Notes under the pieces: generated by a model | Databases searched by the model: none | Told to the model about the DNA's origin: nothing | Seen by the model: the letters and a program-made list of their open reading frames with translations, nothing else | Shown here: piece after piece, positions 18,525 to 27,600 of the stretch | Layout of the letters: each line of letters starts with the position of its first letter | Position numbering within the stretch: position 1 is the stretch's first letter | Position numbers and translations under genes: made by a program | Source: Saccharicrinis sp965230625 | GTDB lineage: Bacteria > Bacteroidota > Bacteroidia > Bacteroidales > Marinilabiliaceae | DNA: 64,000 nt | Direction: 5' to 3' | NCBI GenBank assembly: GCA_965230625.1 | Contig: CBDDLL010000001.1 | Coordinates: 186,001-250,000 of the forward strand

Positions 18525-18995
18525 CTAATATTCAATTTTATCCTCCTTTTCCTTCCACAGCACAAAAGCTTCCTGCGCTTCTTTATTCATTAGCTGTATG
18601 GAAGTCAACTTTCTTTCAGCTATTGGTTTATCAATTTCTTTGTATATAAAATCGTCGTTAAAACCAATACTATCAGCATCTATTTTTGTATTACCATAGT
18701 ACATACACTCTATTTTTGACCAATATATTGCACCTAAACACATGGGGCACGGTTCGCAAGAAGTGTATATTATACAACCTGATAAATCAAAACTATTTAA
18801 CTCTTTTGCAGCATTTCTTATGGCTACAACCTCTGCATGTGCAGTTGGATCATTAATTGCTGTTACCTTATTACAACCTTCGGCAATAATATCTCCATTT
18901 TTAACAATTACAGCTCCAAAGGGTCCCCCACCATTTTTAATATTCTCCAAGGAAAGTTCAATTGCTCTTTCCATAAATTTTTTATGATTATCCAT
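18525..18995 (-). CDS. Nucleoside/guanine deaminase
   Basis: About 156 residues from the ATG at 18995. It is a zinc cytidine-deaminase-fold protein with AHAEVVAIR (zinc His and proton-shuttle Glu) and SCEPCPMCLGAIYW (two zinc Cys). The IKNGGGPFGAVIV start and the C-terminal FNDDFIYKEI segment resemble bacterial guanine deaminases (GuaD) more than TadA, because the TadA tRNA-binding tail is absent. It would convert guanine to xanthine. A role in purine salvage is inferred. A co-directional DNA glycosylase lies downstream. Confidence 0.82.
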   Translation of the reverse strand: MDNHKKFMERAIELSLENIKNGGGPFGAVIVKNGDIIAEGCNKVTAINDPTAHAEVVAIRNAAKELNSFDLSGCIIYTSCEPCPMCLGAIYWSKIECMYYGNTKIDADSIGFNDDFIYKEIDKPIAERKLTSIQLMNKEAQEAFVLWKEKEDKIEY

Positions 18996-19426
18996 TATAT
19001 ATATCAATTAAATATGCCACATGTTAATTTTGTATAAATCACAAATATTAGTTAAAATCTTTGAATATTAATATTATTCCAATACTAAAATTTAATAGTT
19101 TATACAATAAAATAACTGTTAATAACATTACTTAAGAGGTGCAAATTGAATTTATAAGTATAAGATTAATAGGCTAATTGAACATGTATGTAACAATAAA
19201 AAAAGTTGTTGATATTTTTTGTTTTTTGTTGGGGAAAAGAAAAATTAACTGTACTTTTGCGCCCGATTATTATTCGTGCCGAACAGTTTAAAGCAATATT
19301 ACTGAACAACTTATATAGACACCTTCGATGGGAAGTAGGTAGTTATAGGATTGTTAGTTAGAGTTTTATACTGTTTGAAGCTGTATTTTTGTAATAATTT
19401 TAGTTTTAAATTTTAACAACAAAACT
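18996..19426. other. Ribosomal operon promoter and leader region
   Basis: About 430 bp between the deaminase gene (leftward) and rplM (rightward). It contains a good rightward promoter (19226-19259) and a leader of roughly 160 nt before the GTG of rplM. In the leader AACAGT (19282-19287) can pair with ACTGTT (19370-19375), enclosing a smaller CTTC/GAAG hairpin. This could be an r-protein autoregulatory element. No protein gene was seen. Confidence 0.5.
19226..19259 (+). promoter_or_regulatory. Bacteroidota-type promoter of the rplM operon
   Basis: A perfect TAnnTTTG element (TACTTTTG, 19252-19259) is preceded at about 20 bp by TTG (19226-19228 or 19229-19231). This matches the Bacteroidota primary-sigma consensus and sits about 170 bp upstream of rplM. 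Confidence 0.75.
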
Positions 19427-19882
19427 GTGGACACTTTAAGTTACAAAACAGTATCGGCAAACAAAGCAACTGCTAATAAGGAGTGGGTTGTAGTAGATGC
19501 AAGTGAAATGATAGTTGGTCGTTTGGCTTCAAAAGTAGCTAAATTGCTACGTGGCAAGTACAAACCTAACTATACACCTCACGTTGATTGTGGTGATAAC
19601 GTAATTGTTATTAACGCAGACAAGGTTCGTTTAACAGGAAACAAGTGGGAAGGAAGAGAGTTTTTCTTTCACACCGGATATCCAGGAGGACGTTCTAATG
19701 TTACCCCTGCAGAATTGTTTGCAAAAAGTCCTGAGAGACTTGTAGAAAGAGCTGTAAAAGGCATGTTGCCAAAAAATCGTTTAGGACGTCAGTTATACAG
19801 AAATTTATTTGTATATGCTGGATCTGAGCACAAACAAGAGGCGCAAAAGCCAAAAACTATTGATTTAAACTTATATAAGTAA
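19427..19882 (+). CDS. rplM: 50S ribosomal protein L13
   Basis: 151 residues with a GTG start. The N-terminus MDTLSYKTVSANKATANKEW fits the Bacteroidota L13 group. Family motifs are VDASEMIVGRLASKVAKLLRGK, GDNVIVINADKVRLTG and KGMLPKNRLGRQ. L13 is an early-assembly protein of the large subunit. The stop TAA overlaps the ATG of rpsI (TAATG), implying translational coupling. Confidence 0.98.
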   Translation: MDTLSYKTVSANKATANKEWVVVDASEMIVGRLASKVAKLLRGKYKPNYTPHVDCGDNVIVINADKVRLTGNKWEGREFFFHTGYPGGRSNVTPAELFAKSPERLVERAVKGMLPKNRLGRQLYRNLFVYAGSEHKQEAQKPKTIDLNLYK

Positions 19883-20274
19883 TGAGTATGGAAGTAGTAA
19901 ACGCAATTGGTAGAAGAAAATCTGCTGTGGCTCGTATTTATTTAGGTGAAGGTAAAGGACAAATTACCATTAATAAGCGTGATTTAAAAGATTACTTTCC
20001 AGCACCTACATTACAATATATCGTAACTCAGCCGTTAAACACTTTAGGTGTAGCTGAAAACTATGATATTAAAGTAAATATTTACGGTGGTGGATCTAAA
20101 GGACAAGCAGAAGCTATTAGATTAGCTATTGCGCGTGCACTAGTAAAAGTTAACGAAGAGAGCAAATCAGCTTTAAAGGCAGAAGGATTTATGACTCGTG
20201 ACTCTAGAGTTGTTGAGCGTAAAAAACCTGGACAGCCTAAAGCTCGTAAGAAATTCCAATTTAGTAAACGTTAA
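19882..20274 (+). CDS. rpsI: 30S ribosomal protein S9
   Basis: 130 residues. N-terminal NAIGRRKSAVARIYL and the basic C-terminal tail ending KARKKFQFSKR, which reaches the P-site in the ribosome, are typical of S9. The start overlaps the rplM stop by 1 bp. A 180-bp structured spacer separates it from rpsB. Confidence 0.98.
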   Translation: MSMEVVNAIGRRKSAVARIYLGEGKGQITINKRDLKDYFPAPTLQYIVTQPLNTLGVAENYDIKVNIYGGGSKGQAEAIRLAIARALVKVNEESKSALKAEGFMTRDSRVVERKKPGQPKARKKFQFSKR

Positions 20275-20312
20275 TATTTTTCGGGTGCGTTTAGTATCTA
20301 AATCCACAAGAC

Positions 20313-20414
20313 CCTCAATAGAATTAGAAGTTGGAGGTTATAAAGTTATAAGTACCATATACTTTGCGAACTTTAGACTTTACAAACTTTTGAGCTAAAG
20401 ACGGCTACTTGAGG
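20313..20414 (+). promoter_or_regulatory. Candidate rpsB leader structure
   Basis: In the 180-bp gap between rpsI and rpsB, CCTCAA (20313-20318) pairs with TTGAGG (20409-20414), and adjacent TAG/CTA extends the pairing. The enclosed domain is about 90 nt and its base lies about 40 nt before the rpsB ATG. Such a layout is compatible with S2-mediated autoregulation. This is inferred from one sequence only. Confidence 0.35.
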
Positions 20415-20454
20415 ATTGAAAATTAAGAATGTAAACGACTTTTAAAAAACAAAA

Positions 20455-21273
20455 ATGGCAAGAACAAATTTTGATGAATTACTAGAGGCCGGTGTACACT
20501 TCGGTCACTTGAAAAGAAAGTGGAACCCAGCTATGGCTCCTTATATTTTTATGGAGCGCAACGGTATTCATATTATTGATTTACATAAAACGGTTGCTAA
20601 AATTGAAGAAGCAGCTGACGCATTAAAACAGATTGCTAAATCTGGACGAAGAATATTATTTGTTGCTACAAAAAAGCAAGCAAAAGAAATTATTGCAGAA
20701 AAAGTAAAAGGTGTTAACATGCCTTACGTTGTTGAGCGTTGGCCAGGTGGTATGCTTACCAACTTCCCAACTATACGTAAAGCTGTTAAAAAAATGGGTT
20801 CTATTGATAAGCTTATGGTTGATCCTAGTGCCTGGAAAAACCTTTCGAAAAGAGAGCGCCTACAAATTACTCGTCAGAGAGCTAAGTTAGATAAAACATT
20901 AGGAAGTATCGCTGATCTTACCCGTCTTCCTGCTGCTATGTTCGTTTTTGATGTTATGAAAGAACACATTGCAGTTCGCGAAGCTAACAGATTAAATATT
21001 CCAGTGTTTGGTGTTGTTGATACAAACTCTGATCCATCACCATTGGATTTTGTTATTCCTGCGAATGATGATGCTACAAAATCTATCGAATTAATCACTG
21101 ATATCATGGTAAAAGCCATCGAAGAAGGATTAAGCGAAAGAAAAGTAGAGCGCGAAGCAGAAGCAGCAGCTAAAAAAGATAAGCCTGCTAAAAAAGAAGC
21201 AGCTAAAAAAGCAGAGGCTGCTAAAGAAAAAGCTCCAGAAGCATCAAACAAAGAAGAAGGTAAAACTGAATAA
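20455..21273 (+). CDS. rpsB: 30S ribosomal protein S2
   Basis: 272 residues. Motifs are LLEAGVHFGHLKRKWNPAM, FVATKKQAKEII, ERWPGGMLTNF and VFGVVDTNSDP. The last 40 or so residues are a Lys/Ala/Glu-rich extension (AKKDKPAKKEAAKKAEAAKE), common in Bacteroidota S2. It is followed 26 bp later by tsf in the usual rpsB-tsf pair. Confidence 0.98.
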   Translation: MARTNFDELLEAGVHFGHLKRKWNPAMAPYIFMERNGIHIIDLHKTVAKIEEAADALKQIAKSGRRILFVATKKQAKEIIAEKVKGVNMPYVVERWPGGMLTNFPTIRKAVKKMGSIDKLMVDPSAWKNLSKRERLQITRQRAKLDKTLGSIADLTRLPAAMFVFDVMKEHIAVREANRLNIPVFGVVDTNSDPSPLDFVIPANDDATKSIELITDIMVKAIEEGLSERKVEREAEAAAKKDKPAKKEAAKKAEAAKEKAPEASNKEEGKTE

Positions 21274-21299
21274 TTTAACCATCTAAATTAGATAATATC

Positions 21300-22124
21300 A
21301 TGGCGATTAAAGCTGCTGACGTAAGCAAACTCAGACAAATGACCGGTGCCGGTATGATGGACTGTAAAAAGGCATTAACCGAGACTGATGGCGATTTCGA
21401 TGCTGCTGTTGAAATCATCCGTAAAAAAGGTCAGGCAATGGCCAGTAAACGTGCCGATCGTGAAACTGCAGAAGGTGCAACCAGAGCAAAAGTAACTGCT
21501 GACGCTAAAAAAGGTGCTGTATTAATTTTAAAATGTGAAACAGACTTTGTGGGCAAAAACGAAAGTTTTGTTGCTCTAGCTGATTCTATTTTAGAAACTG
21601 CACTTAACAGCAATGTTACTTCTAAAGATGAAATTCTTGAGCTTGAAATGAATGGTGTTGTAATCAAAGAGGTAATCACTGAACAAATTGGTGTAATCGG
21701 TGAAAAAATCGAGATTGATAGCTATGCTGTTATTGAAGCTGAAAAAGTTGTCCCTTATATCCACCCAGGAAATCAACTTTCTGTTGTTGTTGGATTTAAT
21801 AAGGCTGACTTTGAAGAGCAAGCTGGTAAAGACGTAGCTATGCAAGTTGCAGCTATGGCTCCTGTAGGTGTAGATAAAGATTCTGTTCCTGCTGAAATAG
21901 TTGAGCAAGAACTAAGAATTGGTAGGGAAAAAGCACGTGAAGAAGGTAAGCCTGAAGCTATGCTTGATAAAATTGCACAAGGACGTTTAGGTAAATTCTT
22001 TAAAGAATCTACTTTACTTGAACAAGCTTTTGTGAAAGATAATAAAAAGAGTATCAAGCAATATCTTACTGAAACAAGCGAAGGCTTAACAGTTACTGAG
22101 TTTAAGCGTTTTTCATTAAGCTAA
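21300..22124 (+). CDS. tsf: Elongation factor Ts
   Basis: 274 residues; the nucleotide exchange factor for EF-Tu. The N-terminal UBA-like domain has VSKLRQMTGAGMMDCKKAL, followed by GQAMASKRADRETAEG and KCETDFVGKNESF, then the core domains. The length is normal for Bacteroidota. It is the last gene of the operon and a strong terminator follows at 22151. Confidence 0.98.
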   Translation: MAIKAADVSKLRQMTGAGMMDCKKALTETDGDFDAAVEIIRKKGQAMASKRADRETAEGATRAKVTADAKKGAVLILKCETDFVGKNESFVALADSILETALNSNVTSKDEILELEMNGVVIKEVITEQIGVIGEKIEIDSYAVIEAEKVVPYIHPGNQLSVVVGFNKADFEEQAGKDVAMQVAAMAPVGVDKDSVPAEIVEQELRIGREKAREEGKPEAMLDKIAQGRLGKFFKESTLLEQAFVKDNKKSIKQYLTETSEGLTVTEFKRFSLS

Positions 22125-22150
22125 TTTGCTTTACGCTGTAAAAATATATC

Positions 22151-22184
22151 ATCCCGGTTCTGTTTACAGAGCCGGGATTTTTTT
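22151..22184 (+). terminator. Intrinsic terminator after tsf
   Basis: ATCCCGG.TCTG pairs with CAGA.CCGGGAT around a TTTA loop and is followed by a run of T residues. Confidence 0.9.
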
Positions 22185-22231
22185 ATCCATATCATTTAAA
22201 ATAAATAACATATTATACTTTTGTCATCCCA

Positions 22232-22963
22232 ATGATCTCAAAAACTGAAAAAAATTTCCTACGTAAAATCATTAAGTTATCTGGTAATGCTATTAACCAT
22301 TACGATATGATTAAACATGGAGATAAAGTTTTAGTTGCTGTATCAGGCGGAATGGACTCTCTCTCCTTATTGGATATTCTATCTGAACGAAGAAAATTCT
22401 TACCCATTAATTACGAACTACATGCTATTCATATTATTACAGACGATGTTCCATACGAAATTGACCAGAATTATTTAATAAACTTTTGTCAAAAACGAGA
22501 TGTAACCCCTCACTTCATTACAACACATGCAGGTATCGAAGAAAAAAAAGATAAAAAACCTTGCTTTAGCTGTTCCTGGAACCGACGTAAAGAACTATTT
22601 AATTTCGCTCTCGAAAATGATTTTAGTAAGTTGGCCTTAGGTCATCATATGGATGATGCTAATGAAACACTAATAATGAACATGTTGATGCATGGAAACA
22701 TTTCTTCAATTCCTGCTATTCTTGAAATGTTTAATAAAAAATTGCTTGTTATTCGTCCTTTAATCTATATTACCAATAAAGAAGTAAAAGAGTACGCAAG
22801 GATAAAACAATTTGTATCTCTAAGAAAGGAATGTCCGTTCGAAGATCATACACTTAGAAATACTGCACGCCAGTTTATTAACCAATTTGAAAAAATAAAT
22901 CCTCAAGCTAGAATTAATATTTTTAAGTCGATGAATAATATAGATGAAGATTATTTACCTTAA
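22232..22963 (+). CDS. TtcA-family tRNA 2-thiocytidine synthase-like ATPase
   Basis: A 243-residue PP-loop enzyme. The ATP-pyrophosphatase motif is VAVSGGMDSLSL (about 38-49). Iron-sulfur-type cysteines occur as CFSC (about 111-114) and in RKECPFED near 205, matching the 2+1 Cys arrangement of TtcA, which thiolates C32 of tRNA. LALGHHMDDANETLIMNML is the second nucleotide-site motif. A -7 element TACTTTTG ends at 22223, only 8 bp before the ATG, so the mRNA may be almost leaderless. A copy of its 3' end recurs at 23804. Confidence 0.85.
   Translation: MISKTEKNFLRKIIKLSGNAINHYDMIKHGDKVLVAVSGGMDSLSLLDILSERRKFLPINYELHAIHIITDDVPYEIDQNYLINFCQKRDVTPHFITTHAGIEEKKDKKPCFSCSWNRRKELFNFALENDFSKLALGHHMDDANETLIMNMLMHGNISSIPAILEMFNKKLLVIRPLIYITNKEVKEYARIKQFVSLRKECPFEDHTLRNTARQFINQFEKINPQARINIFKSMNNIDEDYLP
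22901..22926 (+). repeat. Direct repeat, copy 1 (inside the ttcA-like 3' end)
   Basis: A 26-bp segment encoding PQARINIFK near the end of the TtcA-like gene. It recurs with one mismatch at 23804-23829, and diverged similarity continues past it in both copies (IDEDYLP versus IDKDYIPK). Confidence 0.8.
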
Positions 22964-23220
22964 AAAACTTACCTTACTATTTTAAAGTTCTTTCTTATTA
23001 AAAAATGGGACATTATATGTAACTGAATTACAACCCCATATAGTTTGTCACATATTTGTCACACATAAAAATTATTTAGCATTACCTTTATTATCTTAAT
23101 TTACCATATAAACAAAAACATACTATAGATTATTTTTTTTGTGGTAGAGTTTTATATTATACACTTAGGGTTAAACAATCCAGCTTTGAGAAAATACATC
23201 TTAGACACAAAATTTGCCCA

Positions 23221-23754
23221 ATGAAAAAAGCATTAATCATTATTTTAGCTATACTCTTTCCCTACAATATTTTAGGACAAAACAAGTATATATCCTTCTT
23301 ATCAAAACAAGAAACAAACAGTGTCGAATATATTAACAATCTGTTTAAAATTAATGATCTTGTTGTTATTTGTGAACGAGAGCATCCAGAAATAACCCAA
23401 TATGAGCTATTTTGCAAAATAATTAGCCATCCTTACTTCATAAATAAGGTTGGCAACATCTTCTTGGAAGTGATTACCTGTTCAGCCCAGAAAGAATTGG
23501 ATGATTTATTACTTTCGGAGAATCTTCCTGATTCAGCTATAAATAAGAGAATAAACAAAATATATAGGAGTTATTTTTATCATCCCCTATGGACAAATAC
23601 TAACGTCTCGTTCTTTTTAAAAAGTGTTTATCAAATGAATCAGAAGTTAAGTAAGTCTAAAAAAATAAGAGTGTTTACTATTGATTGTGAAAATCCATAC
23701 CGCAACAATTACTTAACAAAATATACTGATGTTATTAGAAGAGATACCTTATAG
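23221..23754 (+). CDS. Short exported protein of unknown function, possibly truncated
   Basis: 177 residues with a signal peptide (hydrophobic 4-16, cleavage near LGQ). The mature part has INDLVVICEREHPEITQYEL and NIFLEVITCSAQKELDDLL. The Glu/His-rich EREH turn faintly recalls the ChaN/EreA-like superfamily, whose members are normally longer, so the C-terminus may have been lost. It sits between the end of the TtcA-like gene and a duplicated fragment of that end, suggesting it arrived with a local rearrangement. No firm family assignment. Confidence 0.6.
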   Translation: MKKALIIILAILFPYNILGQNKYISFLSKQETNSVEYINNLFKINDLVVICEREHPEITQYELFCKIISHPYFINKVGNIFLEVITCSAQKELDDLLLSENLPDSAINKRINKIYRSYFYHPLWTNTNVSFFLKSVYQMNQKLSKSKKIRVFTIDCENPYRNNYLTKYTDVIRRDTL

Positions 23755-23803
23755 CACTAATTTTATTCTTTTATCAATTAATAAACAGCCTAAAGGGTGA
23801 AAC

Positions 23804-23857
23804 CCTCAAGCCAGAATTAATATTTTTAAATATTGACAAAGATTATATACCAAAATA
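23804..23857 (+). pseudogene. Remnant of a ttcA-like 3' end (direct repeat copy 2)
   Basis: 23804-23829 matches 22901-22926 at 25 of 26 bases. The following bases read IDKDYIPK-stop, compared with IDEDYLP-stop in the intact gene, after loss of about 13 bp. The similarity persists at the protein level, so this is a gene remnant or duplication scar rather than a chance repeat. Confidence 0.65.
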
Positions 23858-23882
23858 ATATTTTTGTATTAAAAGAATATTT

Positions 23883-24668
23883 ATGTTATGGCGTTTCATT
23901 TGGTTAGTACAAAAGCTAATTAATTTTAATTTCAAAATTATAAAAGCTTGTTGGCAGCTTAATTTAAAAATAGAAACTATTATTGAAGGTTTTTGGCTAT
24001 CTATACTTAGTGAGAAACAGATAGAAAAATTTATAAAAACATTTTATAAAAGGAGTAAACAATACTCTAGTGATAAAACAACACTAAAAGGGTTATACGA
24101 TTGGGAACAATACATTGCAAATAAGTTTGTTGCCTCTAATAGTCAAATAACTATTATTGGAGCAGGTGGAGGTCGTGAAGTATTTGCATTAGCCAATTTA
24201 GGACACTCTATTGATGCTTATGAGCCTGATGAGAAAATGGTTAAATATGCCAAATCGTTTTTTCATGACAGAAAATTACCTGTAGAATTTAGTCATATGT
24301 TACCAAATGAAATTGCTTTAAAACAATGTGATGTTTTTTGGTTAGGATGGGGTGTTTATACTCAGATTATAAGTAGGGATAAGAGAGTAAAGCTTTTGAA
24401 AAATGCTAAAAATTGCATTGATAAAACCGGATATATTATTATTTCGTATTGGCCTGAAAGACGAAAATCCAATCATATTAAACTTCTGCATAGTGTTATT
24501 AAAAAACTAAACATGAGAAATGTAGAACAAGGCGAATATTTTAAAAATGGAATTTGGGCAAAATATTTTACTTCTGAGCAAATCGAACAAGAGGTTTCTA
24601 TGGCTGGTTTAAAAATCGTATATAAAAATGATGATGGATATGGTCATGCGGTATTAATCCCAATGTAA
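23883..24668 (+). CDS. Class I SAM-dependent methyltransferase
   Basis: 261 residues. The SAM-binding motif I is ITIIGAGGGREVFALANLG (about 88-106) with the acidic motif II in DAYEPDEKMVKYAKSFF. A later LKNAKNCIDKTGYIIISYWP fits motif post-II/III. The substrate is unknown. A -7-like TATTTTTG (23859-23866) lies 17 bp before the ATG. It converges with the hybrid sensor kinase gene, with 5 bp between stops. Confidence 0.8.
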   Translation: MLWRFIWLVQKLINFNFKIIKACWQLNLKIETIIEGFWLSILSEKQIEKFIKTFYKRSKQYSSDKTTLKGLYDWEQYIANKFVASNSQITIIGAGGGREVFALANLGHSIDAYEPDEKMVKYAKSFFHDRKLPVEFSHMLPNEIALKQCDVFWLGWGVYTQIISRDKRVKLLKNAKNCIDKTGYIIISYWPERRKSNHIKLLHSVIKKLNMRNVEQGEYFKNGIWAKYFTSEQIEQEVSMAGLKIVYKNDDGYGHAVLIPM

Positions 24669-24673
24669 CCACA

Positions 24674-27600
24674 CTAAAGTTGTGAGTTTAACATATCAAG
24701 TAATCTTTTTATTTCTGACACATCAAATTGATCCAGAGCCTCTTGCATCCTTATAGACAAATACCTTAGTGCATTACTATTCAAATCATGGCTTAACTCT
24801 TCAAAAACTTTAATTTTTTCAGGAACATGTCTAAAAGAAAGGTTAGAACTACTAAAACTCTTATTTTCTTTAAAGTATTCTCTTATTTTTGACTTAATTT
24901 CTTCATTTTCCAGAATAAGCTCATTATTAATTTCTATTTGAGGTCGATACGCCGTTACTTCTTTTGTTTGATGTTTTAAATACTTTGCTAGTGCTTTTAT
25001 AATTGTATTTCTTTCTATTGGTTTTCTTAAAAAATCATTAAATCCTAGTTCTATCAACCTACTTTCTTCATTTTTAAAAACACTTGCTGATGTAGCAATT
25101 ATAATTGCTTTATTCTCCGTGTCAATTTCTCTTAGGGTACTAATTATTTCATAACCTGTTAAATCTGGCATTTTGATATCCAAAAATGTAATTTTAGGTA
25201 GTTCGTGCCTCCATATTTCAACTGCTTGTATGCCATTTTCTGCTTCAAAAATCTGAAATTCAAACTCGTTTAAATATCCTCTTAGCACTTCTCTATTAGC
25301 TGTTAAATCGTCAGCAATCAGAATTTTTACCTGCTCAAAATTAAAATATTCGTATTCCAGTTTTTCTGATGTTACATCTTCTTGTGCGGTATTATCAAAT
25401 TGAACATCAAATAGCTCAATAATAAATTTACTTCCTACATTTACTTTGCTTTGAAGGTTTATCGTCCCATTCATCAATTCTACAAGCTTTTTTGTTATTC
25501 CTAAACCAAGCCCTGTTCCTTCATAATGTTTGTTATTATGTATATCCTGCTGAACAAAATCATCGAATATTTTCTTTTGCTGTTCTTCCTTTATTCCAAT
25601 ACCCGAATCCTCTACAGAGATACTAATATTTCCTTTTGTTTCGCTAATATTTACACTCTCTATAGATATATCAACAAAACCTGTATTTGTAAATTTTACT
25701 CCATTTCCTACTAAGTTTAATAGCACTTGCCTAATTCTTAACTCATCCAATAATAATGTGACCGGGAATTCCTTACCTACTCTTTTATGTAAAGACAAAC
25801 CCTTTTGATCTGCTATTTCTTTATTAATTATTATTACTTCATCTATAATGGAAGGTAAACTCACTGGTCCTTTGTCAATCTCAAGTTTGCCAGATTCAAT
25901 TTTTGATAAATCTAACACTTGATTAATTAACCTTAATAGAGTTCTTCCACCTGTTTGTATCGAATGTATATAGCTTTTTGATGATTTCTGAGTTTCCTTT
26001 TGGGCTAGTATCTCAGCAAATCCAATAATTGCATTTAATGGAGTGCGGAATTCATGACTCATATTAGCTATAAATGTACTTTTAGCATTATTTGCTGATT
26101 CTGCTCTTTCCTTAGCCTTCTTTAGTTGATTTGTTCGTTCCTCAACTTCTTTTTCCAAAATTACTTGCTGATTTTCAAGCAATTTGTTTTGTTTAGCTAT
26201 TTGGTCTCTTTGATTAGTAACTTGTTCATTTTGCTTTCCTAATTTATTATTAGCATCAGACAGTTCCTTTGTTCTCCTTTTTACTGCTATTTCTAAAATC
26301 TTTCTTTTTTGCCTTATTTTTCGGGTGTTATACCAAACAATTAAATAAATAAAAACGACTATTAAAATTGACCAAATTATTTTGCTTTGTACAGTTAGCC
26401 ACCAAGGAGGTTTAATTATTACGTGAACAGAATCTCCCTTTGGACTCCATACTCCATCATTGTTTGAGCCAAGAACTTGAAATGTATATTTTCCTGGTTG
26501 CAAACCTGCATATGAAGCAAATCTTCGTTCATAATTTACACTTACCCAATCTTTATCAATATTAGAAAGTTTATACAAAAACTGATTTTCTTTGGGTGAA
26601 ACATAATCAAGCGAAGTAAATTCAAAACTAAATACATTTTCCCTATATGGGAGTAATATTGTATCAGTAAATATCATACTTTCTGAAAGTATCACTTTAT
26701 CATTTAATATAGCTCTTGCATTTATTATTCTATTATGTAATCTAAGCTTGGTAATATAAACATTGGGTACGTTTAAGTTAGATTTTACAGCATTGGGATC
26801 AAACTCAAATAGGCCATTATTAGTTCCAAAATAAATAAGTCCGTTTGAAGCGATATATCCAGTTCTTTCTTTAAACTTTATATGAGAAATTCCATCAGAA
26901 TGATCATAATTAACAATTTCTAATGTTTCTGGGTTAACTTTAGTAATACCCCCATTAGAACTAACCCAAATAAATCCCTTTTCATCTTTAACTACACCAC
27001 ATGTTTTGTTATTTGCTAATCCGTTCTTTTCAAGTATATGGTCATAATAGTGTGTTATAGAATTAATCTTAGTTAATCCATTCATGGTTGCTAACCATAT
27101 ATTTCCTTCATTATCCTCAATAACTTGATACGTAGTTTTATTTTCACCTATTGCACCAGTTGTAATCTCCTTTAAATAGGTAAAATCCTTATCCAATAGA
27201 ATAGGATTGCTCCAATTACGATATAACCAATATGTTCCGTTAGAATGCTTATATAAACCCGAACAATAGTTATAATCAAACTTTTTAAACTCAATAGTAT
27301 CATCTTTAAGAAAACCAAGTGCAATGTATTTGTCAAAAACCAGTACTTTTTTATTTTTATAATCATCAATTATTTCAGTAACAGGCAATCTTTTAATTGA
27401 ATCACTTAAATTAAAATGATGCAATAATCTTCTTCTCTTTTGTGTTGTTATATCAATAATAAAAGTTCCTTCATGTGCACTTACAACATATTCATTTTTA
27501 CTCCATTCTTTAACAAATCTTACTTCTGTATCAATACCTACATTATAATGATCCCATTGATTAGTGATATAATTATATTTACTAAAAACACCTTTATCAT

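Noticed and set aside
18506..18565. Upstream start for the methyladenine glycosylase
   Set aside because: It would overlap the deaminase gene by 41 bp and add a Cys/Arg-rich stretch not typical of the family; the GTG at 18505 gives a normal start.
20198..20398. Open frame overlapping the end of rpsI
   Set aside because: A shadow frame over rpsI and the structured spacer, without family features.
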